Shown piece by piece: positions 11,922 through 24,391 of a stretch of 64,000 nt of DNA; the first letter of the stretch is position 1, and every line of letters starts with the position of its first letter. The notes under the pieces are model-generated. The model was given only the letters and a program-made list of their open reading frames with translations. It searched no databases and was not told the origin of the DNA. The stretch comes from Macrolepiota albuminosa. Its lineage: Eukaryota > Basidiomycota > Agaricomycetes > Agaricales > Agaricaceae. The stretch is taken from contig JAMWFC010000077.1 of NCBI GenBank assembly GCA_027475525.1, forward strand, positions 682,001 to 746,000. The letters run 5' to 3'. Both the position numbers and the translations under genes were made by a program.

Positions 11922-12849
11922 TGATAGGACCCCATACAGGATCAGCACATCAATGGCAGGCTACGGCAGTGCAGCACCGGCTTGGGATACCTTAGCGCAC
12001 ACTAATTATCCAATTTTGGCAATATTTGACAGCCAGGTACAGCAAGAAGCAGATCTGATCAATGATAGCGCCAATGGCAGCAAGAATGACAACTGACAGA
12101 TGGCATCAGTCACTGACAACAGCGCTTAGCGAGAAGATTGATGATCTATCAAAAACTGATGGACAGCTTGGCATTTGACCTTGGCGGCTGACATTGCTTA
12201 GTGCCCCAATTTGGCGCCTGACATTGCTTAGGTACTTTGACAGACAGAAGGGTGATGGATTGATGGTTTAGCGTCGCGATCTGCTGCCTGGCGCCGCTAA
12301 GGGTCTTGAATGGATGGTAGGGATCTGAAACCATTGGAGCTACTCCTATAAAATTTTCTAGTTTACTGCACTTTGGCGTTATTAGTCACTGGCGACGGTG
12401 AACTCCTTGTAGTATAAAAGTACTTACCGACTTGTACATACATCAGGAGAGAACAGAGTTTCCTGCTCCTCTTACTCCAGTCTCCCTTATGCTCAAGACC
12501 TCATTTATGGTCGGCAATGTCAAATTCATCGGCAGTTGCAGACTATTGCTAGCCTTTGACCCACTCACACCTTGCAGCTACAGCAGGCATTAACAACGCT
12601 TAGACCTTGCTAAGCTTACCATGTTCTTGCCGCTGACATTGCCATGTTCACTTACCGCTTCTTTCATAGGCGCTTTACCTTAGCGCTTGACACTTGCCGA
12701 CCCCTTTACTGACTTTATCTCAATTTCATAGGCGCGTTCTCTGGGACCTGCCCAGGACTCCCCTCATTGCTTTAGCGTGCCCAATGCAAGCTTTTGGTAT
12801 GGTAACACTATTAATATATTTGTTACTGACCAAACTTTGGGCGTCATCA
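11922..12849 (+). repeat. 3' LTR of element B
   Basis: 928 bp, same ends as the 5' copy. Differences between the copies occur mainly where one copy has TG and the other CA, or where one keeps CG. Confidence 0.93.
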
Positions 12850-12853
12850 CTGT

Positions 12854-13961
12854 ATACCTCGTCCTTGACGAGATCCTCAACCTTCACTCAAGAGCTAGTC
12901 AGCTGACATTCCAGCAACTCCACCACATGTTTACCATGCTCATTCTTGCACTGTACAGCCTGTTTAGGCTTTCCATTGGTACACCCAATCACATCCGGGT
13001 GCTTCCCCTTCTTCAGAGTTCCTTGAAACTCTTCCTCAGACATCAGTATAGCTGGCAAATCTGCCAGCAGGCTTTTTGGTGGGACCTGTTCATCCTCCAC
13101 CTCCTGTACAGTCGCTCTCTTGCAACCATCTAGTCAGTTGTGCTCATCACACCGCTTTTCAGTTGCGCAATAGCGCCTCAGATGACCATTTGTGTCGTTT
13201 AACATGACTTTCTCCGCCTTTAAAGGCATACCATTTACAACGACCATGTCGTTCACAAAATCCAGCGACACCTTGTTCTTACGCATGAACAGCGTACCGA
13301 TGATCATGTCATAGCAATCAAAATTTGCTATATCCACATATTCTTTCCTCGATGTCCCTGATGTCTTTATTCTCACTTCCACGCCAAACTGCACCATGGC
13401 GCAACTTCCTACAGTCCCCAGCTAGAGCATCAATGGCTCCTCCAGTTCATGAACGCAAATTGCATTGACGTGAGCAAACTGGGGCGTAATGCCCATAGTA
13501 GTACTCCCTGAGTCCCACAATGTCCATGCCAGATGTCCATTGACATCAACGTACGTGACCAGGCACTCCTTCTCCTTGGGAGTATAGCATGGCCTCTACA
13601 ACTTATTAGTTGCCTTTTGCAGGGTTACGTGTCTCATTTGGACATGCTGATCTCCATGGCACTCAGTCAGTGCAAACAGGTGTTCTTCCTCATCATCATG
13701 AGCATAATAGTTGCTGTTGTACATGTCCACTGCAACGTATTTGTTGCCATCAATCTGGATGCTCTCAGTGTCATCTACTTCCAAACCGTCAGCCTCTACT
13801 TGTGGCTCTTCCTCCGCTTCTTTGACAATCTCATTGTCCTTGTCATTACTGACAACATCGCTAGGTGCCGCAGCTGTATGGGACTCCCTCCTGCCCTCTC
13901 CACACATACACGTACTTTTTGATATTTTTGTTATATGTCTGTAACTTTCCCTCATCTTCAC
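12854..13961 (-). pseudogene. Ty3/Gypsy element A, upstream part (acidic region and aspartic protease)
   Basis: On the minus strand 13961-13596 is an acidic segment (long runs of E and D) and about 13560-13134 is a retropepsin-like domain. It has the active-site motif WDSGST (about 13520) and the second motif CYDMIIGTLF (about 13310). 13100-12888 continues the polyprotein toward RT. Stops occur after LQKATNKL (13596), after CDEHN (13134) and after QLTSS (12888). The frame at 12854 runs directly into the RT frame at 1643 once element B is removed. The 5' LTR and gag of A are not recognisable upstream of 13961. Confidence 0.75.
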
Positions 13962-13999
13962 TTATTAAACAAGGCTTTCACGTCTTGTTCCTAGTTCAC

Positions 14000-16900
14000 T
14001 GATGCACTGCTATTGGACGGAGATCTTGCTACCCGCTATGGATGAGACATGGCAATCCACGTGAGTGAACGTTGTCAACTCGTTTATTGTTGATGATCTC
14101 ATAATTACATGCTGATGTCGTTTTTGTAGCAACTTGTTAGCCATATAATTACAGAGGAAGCTACATTTTCTCCTGCCTGCAAGGATAATTAGTATTCTCT
14201 GTTTTGCGCTCTTATGGTGGGAGATGATGTGCCCACGATATCTGAAAAAAATCTGACGGATGCTTGATTTCGGATTCTCATGGCCTATCGTGTTGTGGAC
14301 GTATTTGAGATGATGAATGGGGGGGCTATTTGGAGACCCTCTTTGTCTGGTCCCGTAGTTGACAACTACAAAGCAGTATGTGTCATTGTTTCTATTGACT
14401 TTTATCAATTGGTCAAGTACAATATTTTATGTATTACCTAGCCTATAGGAAGCCTTAATAATATTCCTGCTCTGCTGGAGAGATTCCAGAATGCCCTAAA
14501 CTCTCATATACGTGCACTTCAATCCAAGGCTTGTAGAGATAAACAATTTGACTCTTCCACGTATTATTTGTCAGAAGGTGGCCCCTTGATTTGTTTGTAC
14601 TCAAGTCTTGCTTGGCACATTGGAAAAAAAAATGTTGTCACTACACTCATCAACTTAACCTCTGCAGCCCTGCATTTGGGATGTCTTCTTAAGGTACGTT
14701 GATATCTATATTGTATGTGTATTGTTAATGCTGAAAATATTGGTGCTTGTATAAGGAAAATTTATTTCTGCCTACAGACATCGAGTCCATCAAGAGTATG
14801 ATAGTTTCTGGGTACGATACCATTCAGTTTAGTTGTTATTTACATCTTAGATTTTGATACCGCAGATCAGAGAATGACCAGTCTGGGCTTGCACATATTT
14901 GCCAAGTTCACGGTTCAGCTCCTCAAGGTCGCACAACTGTTCTTCATAATTCTTTGTATATTGCGTTGGCCATATCGCCTCTCATGTTACTCAATCCTCG
15001 TGAGTATAATGAAGTTGGCGCAAAGGATACAGTGTTTAAGGTGTGATTGTTCTTTCGCATGCCATATTGATAGTTAAATGTATCGTTAACGTGTTAGTTA
15101 TGGAATCACATAGGAGGGCTAGAACAACCTACTGCTATAGTGGAAGCGGATTGGGCATTGTGGAAGGTGTTGTTTTCTGCAGCTCTGGGGGAGAACCTCC
15201 TACAAGAACTCAGATCCGCATTTCAACATCTGGAGGGGGTGGTGAGGGATGCTGCGCCTCATTGGCTGAACCTCGTGAACAGGTCTTTGAGCGTCCCTGC
15301 TATCCTATTGTCATGAACCGATGTAATTGATGTGCTCAATATGGTGGTATATTCCGATGTTTTGTCTTTTCCTGACAATTCTTTACCCCTGCCCTTGCTA
15401 TCCAGAAGTGCCTATGGTACCGACATCACTGTGCCCAACAATTTCCGTTCAACTGGAACTACGAATGATAACAAGTTCGATAATGACAGGCTTTGTGAAA
15501 AAATTGTGTATCCTTGTCGATCTGCTGGTAGCGATCTGTATCATCAACCTATCAATGATGACGATTCTTGCAATACTTGTAGGACACATATGTCACCTTT
15601 ACAATATACTACTGACAATACATTCAATGACAATGTCCATGCTGGCAGTAAAAATCTGAGCAAGTCAACGAACAAAACTGGACAACCTGGTGGGCGTGAT
15701 GCAGCAGACAGATGTTCATCTTTCATGTCTCCTCCTCCATATTCTCTAAACAATCAGGATGCTTCTCCTTCTGATAGGCCCACCAATATTGATATTGATA
15801 GAAGATATTCACCTGATAGAGGTGATGATATCAATGATGATCAAAACATACTCGATATTCCTGACATCAATCCATCATCCTCCAACAACCTCATTCCTCC
15901 ATCAGATGAAGAACCTGCAGTTTTGGTTCCCAAAAGTAATGTATCGGAATGTGGTTGTGACAATCTGATAAACCAAGTAATTAGCCATCTATTCCTTCTC
16001 CCAAAAGAAAAAGATGAGTGCGCAAGACTGCCAAACCCATTGAAGGTACGCATGGTGATGGTATTGACAGGACACGGCCTACCAAATGCGTTCCTTGTGG
16101 CCTCATTGATTTGACTCTTGATGTTACTGTATGTAACCCGTTGTATGTGATTAATATGTTATTTCACTGTATGACGCATAATTTCAGGACTTGGAGTTCA
16201 ACGAGTCTGATATTGATGTATCCGATGACATTGTATTCATGACAGGTGAAAGTCCTGTTGAGTATGAAATTTATGGTATGAACTGTGCATATCGGTTTAC
16301 ACCCAAGTTCCACGTAAGTACTGTAATCTGTTTCCATAACTGCTGCTGAACACCCTACAGTTTTAGGGGGTCAACTAGACCGACGTTTATCAAGATTGCT
16401 TCTATAGATGAATTGACAGATTCCACTAATACCAGCATTTCTAAATATCTGACCGACCATGCTGCCGTATTGATCAAAGGCATCGACCATGTAGACAACA
16501 GATTTGCCAGTGCAATGCTGGCATCCATCTGCAACATATACAGTGTTACCACTATTCATGGTATGCCTGTTTGTGTGTTCTTGCATTTCATTACATATAC
16601 TTACATATGATAGATTTCACATTGCTAGATACTCAACATATGTGTAAAGGTTCTCCAGTCGACATGTTCACTGCTGTTTTGTCTGCAGAACTGTGGGCTC
16701 TGAGCGCTCTCAATATGCCTGCAGTATGCAATCCATTTCCCATCTTGTCTGTGTCAGGTGATTGGTTCATGTGGTTGCAAGTAAATGGTCAATCCTCATA
16801 TTGCAACTCCTCCAACAATTATCCAATATCTGACATGTGGTGGGCAATAGCATCGACCGGATCTGCCCATCATTACTGGCACATTGGTTCTAATGGGTAT

Positions 16901-18352
16901 GGTACTTTTTTATGGGTGGAAACAGGCTTCAAGTTACTGTATGTTGCACAACTGAAGTCAGGGTCTTTTGAGGATTTTGCTACCATCTCTATTTTTATGG
17001 AGAAATACGTAATGTATGAGGTGAACGCTGACTTGTGGGATACTGAAGTGGTTGTATTGGAACCTGGTGATGTTTTGTGAGTGGTGCCCTTTGTTGCTGC
17101 ATATAAGATATGACTGATCCCGTAGTATTGTGCGCCCCAACGTGCCACTTTGTATTGTGACACCGGTTCCTTCTACATATATGTGTTGAAGGTTATTATT
17201 ATCTTGCGACCACTCTTGCTGATTCCGTTATTGGGATATATCATCATTTTGTGGGTAGTCAAACCCTCGCAAATGCTGATCATGGAACAGCTTCTCATTC
17301 TATACTGGTCCGCATGCTTGCATAGTACTACCGGTATACAAAGAAAATTTTTGAGGGCGACCTAGGTGAGCATACTAATGTTGCTTTCTAATTTTTAGTT
17401 AATTTAATTTAATTAATTATTTTTTAAACTATTTACTTTCTTGTAGACTGGGAGTATCAGCACGTACCGGATTGGGATACCTGGGAAGGTGCACTGTCTA
17501 TTTTTTTGCTGTGCAATTATTTCGAATTGCATAGTGCTCTTATAAATTGGAACTACCCGTTTAATACAGATGTTCACGCTTTTGAGTCATCTATCAAAAA
17601 CCGCTTGAGGGCCCATAAAATTGTGTACTGGTACTTCCTTTGTCATACCTTTTGCAGGCCTGGTGATTCTTTAAATGGTTACGACGCGTTCCAGACCATT
17701 TACTCTGTGTTTTTGGCTCGTCATGCTCATGTGCTTGTTCTACTTAAGAGAGCTGCTCGTGCGTTGGGAATACAAGGCGAGGTTGAAGGGCTGGGTACCT
17801 CTTCGGTTCAGATGGCAGTTTGCAAATGTATATGCAGCAGGCCTGCATGGGATTATTTCAAAACCATGACAGCCAGTTCTTCTGACCGATCGTTTTATTG
17901 GAACAGCCCGTTGTACACTGTAGAGAAGTCTACTTGTGATGCATACGGTGCACTACAGTGTTGTCATTATTCTCTTATTACTGGTTTATTCAGTTATATA
18001 TAATAGATTGTCCTTATCTTGACGGTTTGGTTTATGGTGATAAGGAAACGGCATCTGAACTCAGGTACTCTCTATTGCACATATCACCTTGCCTAGATCG
18101 GAACAATCCTAAGGACAATGATGTTTACAAAACTCTTGTATACAGCAATGGAGACAATTTTGATGATGACTTCGAGTCTCTTAATGACGCTGTAGATGAA
18201 CTGTATTTGCATTAGCATTTGGGCCATGAACCCTTGACAGAGGAAACTGTTTCGCCATCTGATTGTCATTTGACTACAGTATCTGATCAAAATATCTGCA
18301 AACAAGGTCATCCGTCTTTGACTGCTTCAGAACACACTTGTCGCCAAGGTAC
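14000..18352 (+). pseudogene. Decayed spliced gene with JmjC-like domain (agaricomycete expansion family)
   Basis: Coding-like pieces lie in order on the plus strand with plausible introns, for example 16132-16187 and 17079-17124. They include a conserved block at about 14440-14695, a Ser/Pro/Asp-rich disordered stretch (15332-16030), a short DLTLD acidic motif near 16110 and a cupin-like core at 16618-17180. The core reads HHYWHIGSNGYGTFLWVETG and later EPGDVL-IVRPNVPLCIVTP, which resembles the JmjC fold (HxD...H metal site). The expected Asp is Gly, and the expected distal His after the NxP motif is Leu. In-frame stops occur, such as a TAG in LA-YYRYTKKIFEGDL near 17324. The C-terminal tail (17506-18215) is open and acidic at its end. 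Function: JmjC proteins are 2-oxoglutarate/Fe(II) dioxygenases, but this copy lacks metal ligands. It may alternatively be an unrecognised gene in poor condition; exon joins are not fully solved. Confidence 0.5.
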
Positions 18353-21300
18353 ATATTTATTGTCATAGCACATCCATATTATCTTGTGCTTACTCATTTA
18401 ATCATTGTAGTCCGTCCTAGAATTGCATCTTCTGACCCCTGAAACTGTAATATTTCTGATGTATCAACCGTTATAGCTCTCTTGCATGTAAACTTTTGAT
18501 ATTCCCTCCTGAATTATGTGTTGTTATATATCCTGAACTCTGTATTGTGAGATATATGAGGTTCACCTGAAAAAAAAAATATGCATATGTGGAAAATATT
18601 AAGTCCCTTCTCAGCGACAATTTGAAGTTTGTCACTCTTTTGTCGCATCTGCTGCACAATGCCGTAGCAAACTACAAATGATTCATTTGTTGATTTGGAT
18701 AATGCATGCCGGATACTGAAATGGCAGGTCTCAGCTATCATCAAAGTAATGTGCCTCTTGTGATCTGTTGACTGTGCCGTAGGGCATAGTATATAATACG
18801 TATGTGTGTATAATATATTAATATATTAGTATTTGTCTTGTCTGATATTACGTTGCTGCATTACATCTACAAAGTAATATAATTGTCTCCTCAACTCTCG
18901 AATAGTGTAAACTGACATATGAGCTGTTGTAGCTTACCAGTTTAATGTCGCACTAATGTATTTACTCGTGTTATATGTATAGATAAGCATGTTCACTACA
19001 TAAGCCTGGTAGTTAAGTAGACGGTAATTAGGTGGACGTGTCCTAGCTTAAACACAACGTACATGTGCCTTTAAATTTCCTGCTTACTTAACTCTCCTCA
19101 TTGCTATCTTGTTAGCTCAGCATTGGTATTATGTATATTTGATATACTCAACCTTATCATTGTATTATATAGGTGTTAAATATATTGTTTCACAGTATAC
19201 ACTGGTGTATGTCTGTTGATATTTCCATAATCAGTCTTTTTGTGTAGCTATATAACACTATAGAATATCATAAACCTTAAATGCTGTGTGGACTTCATCT
19301 ATCCGTATGCTTATATAACCCTTAATAACGGGTCTTACCAAAGGGTCATTTATACTGACGCTTATGTAACAAATACTAACCTCCTACGCTTCAATGATTA
19401 TTAGTATGCGCTTCACCACCTTTTTTGTCAAGCAATGGGCTATGGTCTATCTGCTCATTGTGTGCAGTTTATATGCCCTTGTTGTATATGCAAATGCATA
19501 TAATATTGGGTCAGTTATATCCTGTACTTCGATGTTTCATATACACACTTAACTGAATGCGATTAGACACTTTTTAACCAATGGAAAGACTGTTGAACCA
19601 CTCTACGCGGTACACAATATTTCAAACGCAACTTGCATGCATTCAGAACACAATGTATCATGCATGCAACCTTCATAAGTTTACGCACCCACTATATCAT
19701 CTGATGTGATCATGCTGCGGTAAACCAGCACCACTTTTACGATGGCTTTTTACGTTACATTCGTTTGCGGCTATATGTATTCAGATGCCTTTCATGGTGT
19801 TTGCGTATCAATCTATACATTGTGTCAATTAAACAACGGTTTATTTATCTGGATGAACGAGTGTACATTCAACGGTCTCCTCATAGTTACATCGACATAT
19901 ACAATTTGCTATACGGTTTATTTATCTGGATGAACGAGTGTACATTCAACGGTCTCCTCATAGTTACATCGACATATACAATTTGCTACACCCTTGGGTA
20001 CATGTTTGCCGCTTTTGGACTGGTATGCACACTGCAAGAATGTGTCGTGCTTTACGAGTTCTGTCAATCAGAGGACACATCTTATGGCATGATTTTGCGG
20101 TTTCCCTGAGGGACTGTGTGACCGGCACCAGTATATTTTGACTTGCTGTAAAATACGGCCCATGTAATGCTGCAGTAATAGTACATTTAATCAAAGAGGA
20201 TGTTGACCTTCCTGACGGCTGGCCGTCCCTTGTTTATGTACTCGCGATCAAACACGTTATTCTTACTATGGAGCGTGTGCGTCATCCCTATGCGTATAAT
20301 GTATTATGTCCATCGTTAGGCTTACAAACCCATGTTTGTTCGACGAAAACGCGGGTTCCGAGGGTAAGGAGCATTATCGGAGGCCTCTGCGTGTACAAGC
20401 AGGCATACTCGCAGTCCATCAAGACATCAGCGGCCGTTTCCGATTCGACGCCATGGTATTGGCAGAGGTTGGGTCGGAAACAGTAGGGCCGAAGTCTCAG
20501 TCAGTCGCGTTACATGCATGTTGATTGCACTGTAACCCATGCAACGGTCTTGCAGAAAATTTTCTTCTATTCGTGCAACGGCCTTGCACCCGTACCGTCA
20601 CAGTCCCCAGTCAGGTCAGCGCAGAGTCGCTCACACACAGTTTTCATCAGTAATTGACATTCTTCGCAGAGTAGTGATTCATTCTCGTTGCAGTTGTTCT
20701 GCTCTTTTTTGACATCACTATTCCAAGAAGTAAGGTCGATTTTTTACAGTTGTCAGCAGTCGTTCAGTCATCTCATTACTTAAAGCAGCCTATAGACGAA
20801 CACTCGCATAAAAGAATTGATTATAATTCGCGAGTCGGGTCTTCACAGTAAGCGACAGCCAGTGCATTGACGTGTCATTATTAAACTCAATCACACCTCT
20901 TCTCGGTACTAGAATTTTTATTAGCGTAGTCTTACTTTCTTCGCGCACCCTCCCACCTCTCCCTAAAATATCTTGGACTTTTATTCTGCATTACATACTA
21001 CATAGTGTTTAGCCACAGCTACGTTCGCCGCTTCAAGTAAAAATTTTATAAAAATGGTCGTCTCGGCGGCCGATTGGGCGCTAAAAACTTTGTTTACTCC
21101 ACCTCATCCGAATTCTCATCAAATCTCGCTAAGAGCTGCAGAGGACACTGCACTACTCAAAGAAAGACACCCCGCGTCACGTTATTCACTTTGGTGGCAC
21201 CAAGTTTTATTCATTTCCTGTAGAGGCAGTTAGTCCGCATGTGTCTGCTGGTCATGAGCACGTCCTGGTAGGACGGGTGTGTTAAGGTTGATCCTACGCT

Positions 21301-21358
21301 TCAGGCACGTTCACCTGATTTTTTGAAAATCCCTCAATCACTGAACTATATTGTCAGG
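18353..21358. other. Gene-poor AT-rich interval
   Basis: Only short ORFs without conserved features are seen. It holds a 77 bp tandem duplication (19837-19990). A possible remnant of the missing 5' part of the Vps39-like gene lies at 21055-21240 (opening MVVSAADWALKT), but its frame is broken and I cannot join it to the gene. Confidence 0.4.
19837..19990. repeat. 77 bp tandem duplication
   Basis: The segment CGGTTTATTTATCTGGATGA onward (19837-19913) is repeated at 19914-19990 with one mismatch (T19912 versus C19989). It lies outside any recognised gene. Confidence 0.95.
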
Positions 21359-23300
21359 TTGTAGACACCGTACTCGTGAAACTCTATGTAGCACTCGAGA
21401 AGCCTCAAGAGTTGTACAACGTTTTGCTTGAGCCTCACAACGTGATAATTTCTGAAGTAGAGCCAGTTCTTAAGAGTAACCGTCATTACAATGCACTGTG
21501 CATGCTCTATCGAGAATCGGGTGATGACGGGAAACTGCTTGATGTTTGGTCAAAGTACGCGGTCCTGTCTGCTGCTCTTAGCATACCTTACACATTCTCT
21601 TCAGACTCATTGAAGGCGAGTGGACAGACGACGATATTCCTGATCCGCTGTCAAACATGATCGCCCTACTAAACGAGAAGCGGGACCGCATGTTGATACA
21701 ACATTGGGGTCTTTGGCTGACGAAGAGAGATCCTGAAAGAGGTCTACAGGTATACTTGCCTCCCTCCTGTTAATTAGCTATCGCCAACGATATTCTTTGC
21801 AGCTTCTCATGTCTAAAGACACGGGAAAGCGACGGGAAAGGCCTGACGAGGACCTTGCGCTTCTAGGGGCGATTACAGAAGTGAATCGGGAAGCCGGCAT
21901 GCAGTACCTAGAATACCTAGTCATACAGCGCAAGAGTTCTGTGTGTCCTTCGCCCATAATCGCCAATAATTTTCCTTCTGACCTTATTCTGATCCAGTCG
22001 CGACAGTTACACAACATGTTTGCCGCGTCTTGTGTTGAACATCTCTCCGCCGCCCTCGCACACGAATCAGTTTCAAAACTATGGCGAGCAAAAGGTGTGT
22101 TTTATCATGCTAATTTTCTACCGGTTATATTGATAAGTGTCCTAGCCGCATCGTATGCGTCAAAACACACCGACACTTCTTTCCTTTCGTACTTTGCCTC
22201 AACAACACCAGCCTCGATACATAAACGTACTCGCCTCAAAGCTATCCTCTTTCTCGCTGGATCGGGACTCTACGACCCTGCCGTAGTTCGACCGCTGCTC
22301 CTTGAGCATCAGAAAATCCGTAAGGTCGAGCTAGCGATCGTTGATGGCAAAGTAAGCGCATCCCACTCATACCACTGGAGTTTGATCTGGAATGATCCTC
22401 ATTAGCTCGGGCATCACCATGAAGCCCTCTCAACACTTGTACACGGCCTCCGCGATTCGACATCCGCAGAGATATATTGCACCCTCGGCGGGGAAGTTGT
22501 CTCGCCCAAGGCAGCGCAGACGTTGATAGAGAGTAACGCGGGTCTCGAGGGATGGGCAATGGCGCTGTTTGGTACGAGACTGAAACATGGGGCTGCAGTA
22601 GTAGGGATGACCAGGCAAAAGAAATCGGAGTTGTTGAAGGTGCTGCTGGAGGTTTATATGAGTGATAGGCAAGCATTTTTTGTGCTGTTGTCGAATTAAT
22701 GGCTGATAAATGACGCTGTTTTTTTCGTGGTATGGTTTTCAGAAGCGACAATACCCAGCGTGCTGCCCATCTGATAAACTCCCAAGCTATGAACCTCGAT
22801 GCGTTAGATGTCTGTCTACTCTCTTATCTTCATTTTTATTTGAACAATAATCATGTGTATTTTATAGGTTATACCTATCGTGCCTCCAGAATTGGCCACT
22901 TGATCTGATGTCGTCCTTTCTCGCGCGCTCGTTCCGACGCACAGTACACGCACGTCATGAAGGCAAGATAATCAAGACAATTAGTTCAGGACAGAACCTC
23001 GAGGTACCTTCCATTCCTGCTTTCCATCGACCTGTGATCTAATCCCTTATGGTTTAGGTCAAAGATCGGACATGGCTTATACTGAGAGAAGAGGGTGGCA
23101 TTATTGAAGAGCCTTTGGAGCAAGACGGTGATGGTGGAGAAGTGGCTGAGCCGGAGAGTTTTGATGAGAAGCAAGGGCTCATCAACGGCGAGAAGATTCC
23201 ATTGCATCTGACAAGCGTTCGTGCTGTTAATCATGAGGACGTGCACGTAGAGAAGGCGGAATGGGGTAGAGAAGGAGATGGGGAGCCAAACATTGTCTAG
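21359..23300 (+). CDS. Vps39/Vps3 (TRAP1)-like vesicle-tethering protein, N-terminal part missing
   Basis: The spliced product reads as the C-terminal half of the Vps39/TGFBRAP1 family: VDTVLVKLYVALEKPQELY, NALCMLYRESGDDGKLLDVW, YLEYLVIQ, TRLKAILFL, then the terminal segment with FLARSFRRTVH. Family members are subunits of the HOPS/CORVET tethering complexes acting at endosome and vacuole membranes. Introns are clear at 21750-21802 (GTATAC...GCAG), 21937-22000, 22095-22145, 22350-22405, about 22669-22740 with a GC donor (GCAAGC) and TTTTCAG acceptor, about 22813-22868 and 23005-23058. The stop is TAG at 23298. The expected N-terminal CNH/beta-propeller domain (several hundred residues) is absent upstream; 21055-21240 may be a remnant. 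The acidic tail is VAEPESFDEKQG-like. It may be a truncated gene or have lost its 5' half. Confidence 0.72.
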
Positions 23301-23586
23301 ACCTGATCTACCGCTTGGTAAAGTCGGTTATTTTGAGTGTTTGCAGCCCTAGCTGCGGTTTGGGTATGTGCAATAGGCCTGGATTGTTGCCGTTCGCTGA
23401 CCTTGTTACATGTGCAGTTTTGCGGTTGTTATAGACTGAAGCTCTGTCTGATTGTCAAAGTCCCGTCTCACGAGATGGAGGAACCTTCGTGGTTCGTGGC
23501 AGATTTTCCAGTTGGTTTAGCTCTATGTCTTTCAATTGTCTCCTTTAATATGCAGTTTTTCCTGCCACTTCTTTCACATGTCTCTT

Positions 23587-24096
23587 CTACCTTGGAACTA
23601 CATGCTCAGCAGACAACTCCTTCCGAAGCCTAGTCTGTGCAATTAAAGCAGCAACGCCAACCCCATCCGTAGAAACTTCGTCCTGAGGGATGTACTCCAG
23701 ATCTGGACACGTCTGACAACGTTCTTCGTAGCGCAAGGTGCTGTTGGTAAGATGGAAAATCGGTAGTTCATTGACTGCAGATGCTAGGATGAATGGAGAA
23801 CTGAAGCGTTTGCCATTGACCGTGAGCGAGTGAGCACCGCTATTTATGACAGACATCTGTCGGTTATCGCCAATAGTTTGCATAACAAAGGCAACTAGTT
23901 CGAATAACTCAGTGAATAATTCACGTTCAGTGTCCATGTCGCAATTCGGGATCTGCAGCCCTTTCATCATCTCAGGTACCAGACGGTAGGGGAACTCTGG
24001 AACACGTCCTCTTTGGGAACGACAAGAAGCAGGTCCGGGGACAACGAGGGCCTCGATGTCCTGTAGTGACCATAAAGCTTGGTCAGACTCTTCCAA
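23587..24096 (-). pseudogene. Unknown family X, copy 0 (truncated, most diverged)
   Basis: Exon 1 of the repeated family (see 24392-25264) is recognisable: ESDQALWS, DIEALVVPGPAS, SVINSGAHSLTVNG, NELPIFHLTNSTLRYEER and YIPQDEVSTDG. It ends after LIAQTRLRKELS and has no second exon; the adjoining sequence is the 3' side of the Vps39-like gene. Upstream, the NPLYNRS segment of the other copies is disrupted by an extra T giving a TAA. Function unknown. Confidence 0.65.
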
Positions 24097-24391
24097 CGAG
24101 CGATTTTAAAAGGGGATGGGCTAACGGAATGGAACAGTCATTGATATGAAGGGAAGGGAGTGAAAACTAAGGGTCATGAAACCACGCAAAACTTATTTTT
24201 CTATCATGAATCAATAATTGACATGCCGATTCAAGCTTTAATGCAATGTACGTATGATACACAAGTATCTAGGAGGACAAAGTGGTTCTGTGACGAGTAA
24301 AGTATAGTGAATACGGGATTACTGATTCACTCAGACATAAACACAATGATCATCTGCAAAACGGTCACAGGACCTCCTTAAATGACAACAG

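Larger units (their letters stand above)
1644..12849 (+). mobile_element. Ty3/Gypsy LTR retrotransposon B, full length, decayed, nested in element A
   Basis: The two LTRs begin TGATAGGACC and end in CATCA (1644-2570 and 11922-12849). The element is flanked by CTGT on both sides (ACTGT if the shared terminal A of the LTR is counted): 1639-1643 and 12849-12853. Between the LTRs, in order, lie a primer-binding-site candidate, gag with a zinc knuckle, protease, RT-RNase H, integrase with the polyprotein tail, a spacer, an antisense gene and a polypurine tract. The order protease-RT-RNase H-integrase is that of the Ty3/Gypsy (Metaviridae) lineage. Multiple in-frame stops and frameshifts make it non-autonomous. 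It is inserted in the opposite orientation into element A. Confidence 0.93.

Noticed and set aside
1644..12849. RIP as the cause of mutations in element B
   Set aside because: LTR differences fit CpG to TG/CA changes on both strands more than the CpA-directed pattern of ascomycete RIP; the order Agaricomycetes is also not known for classical RIP.
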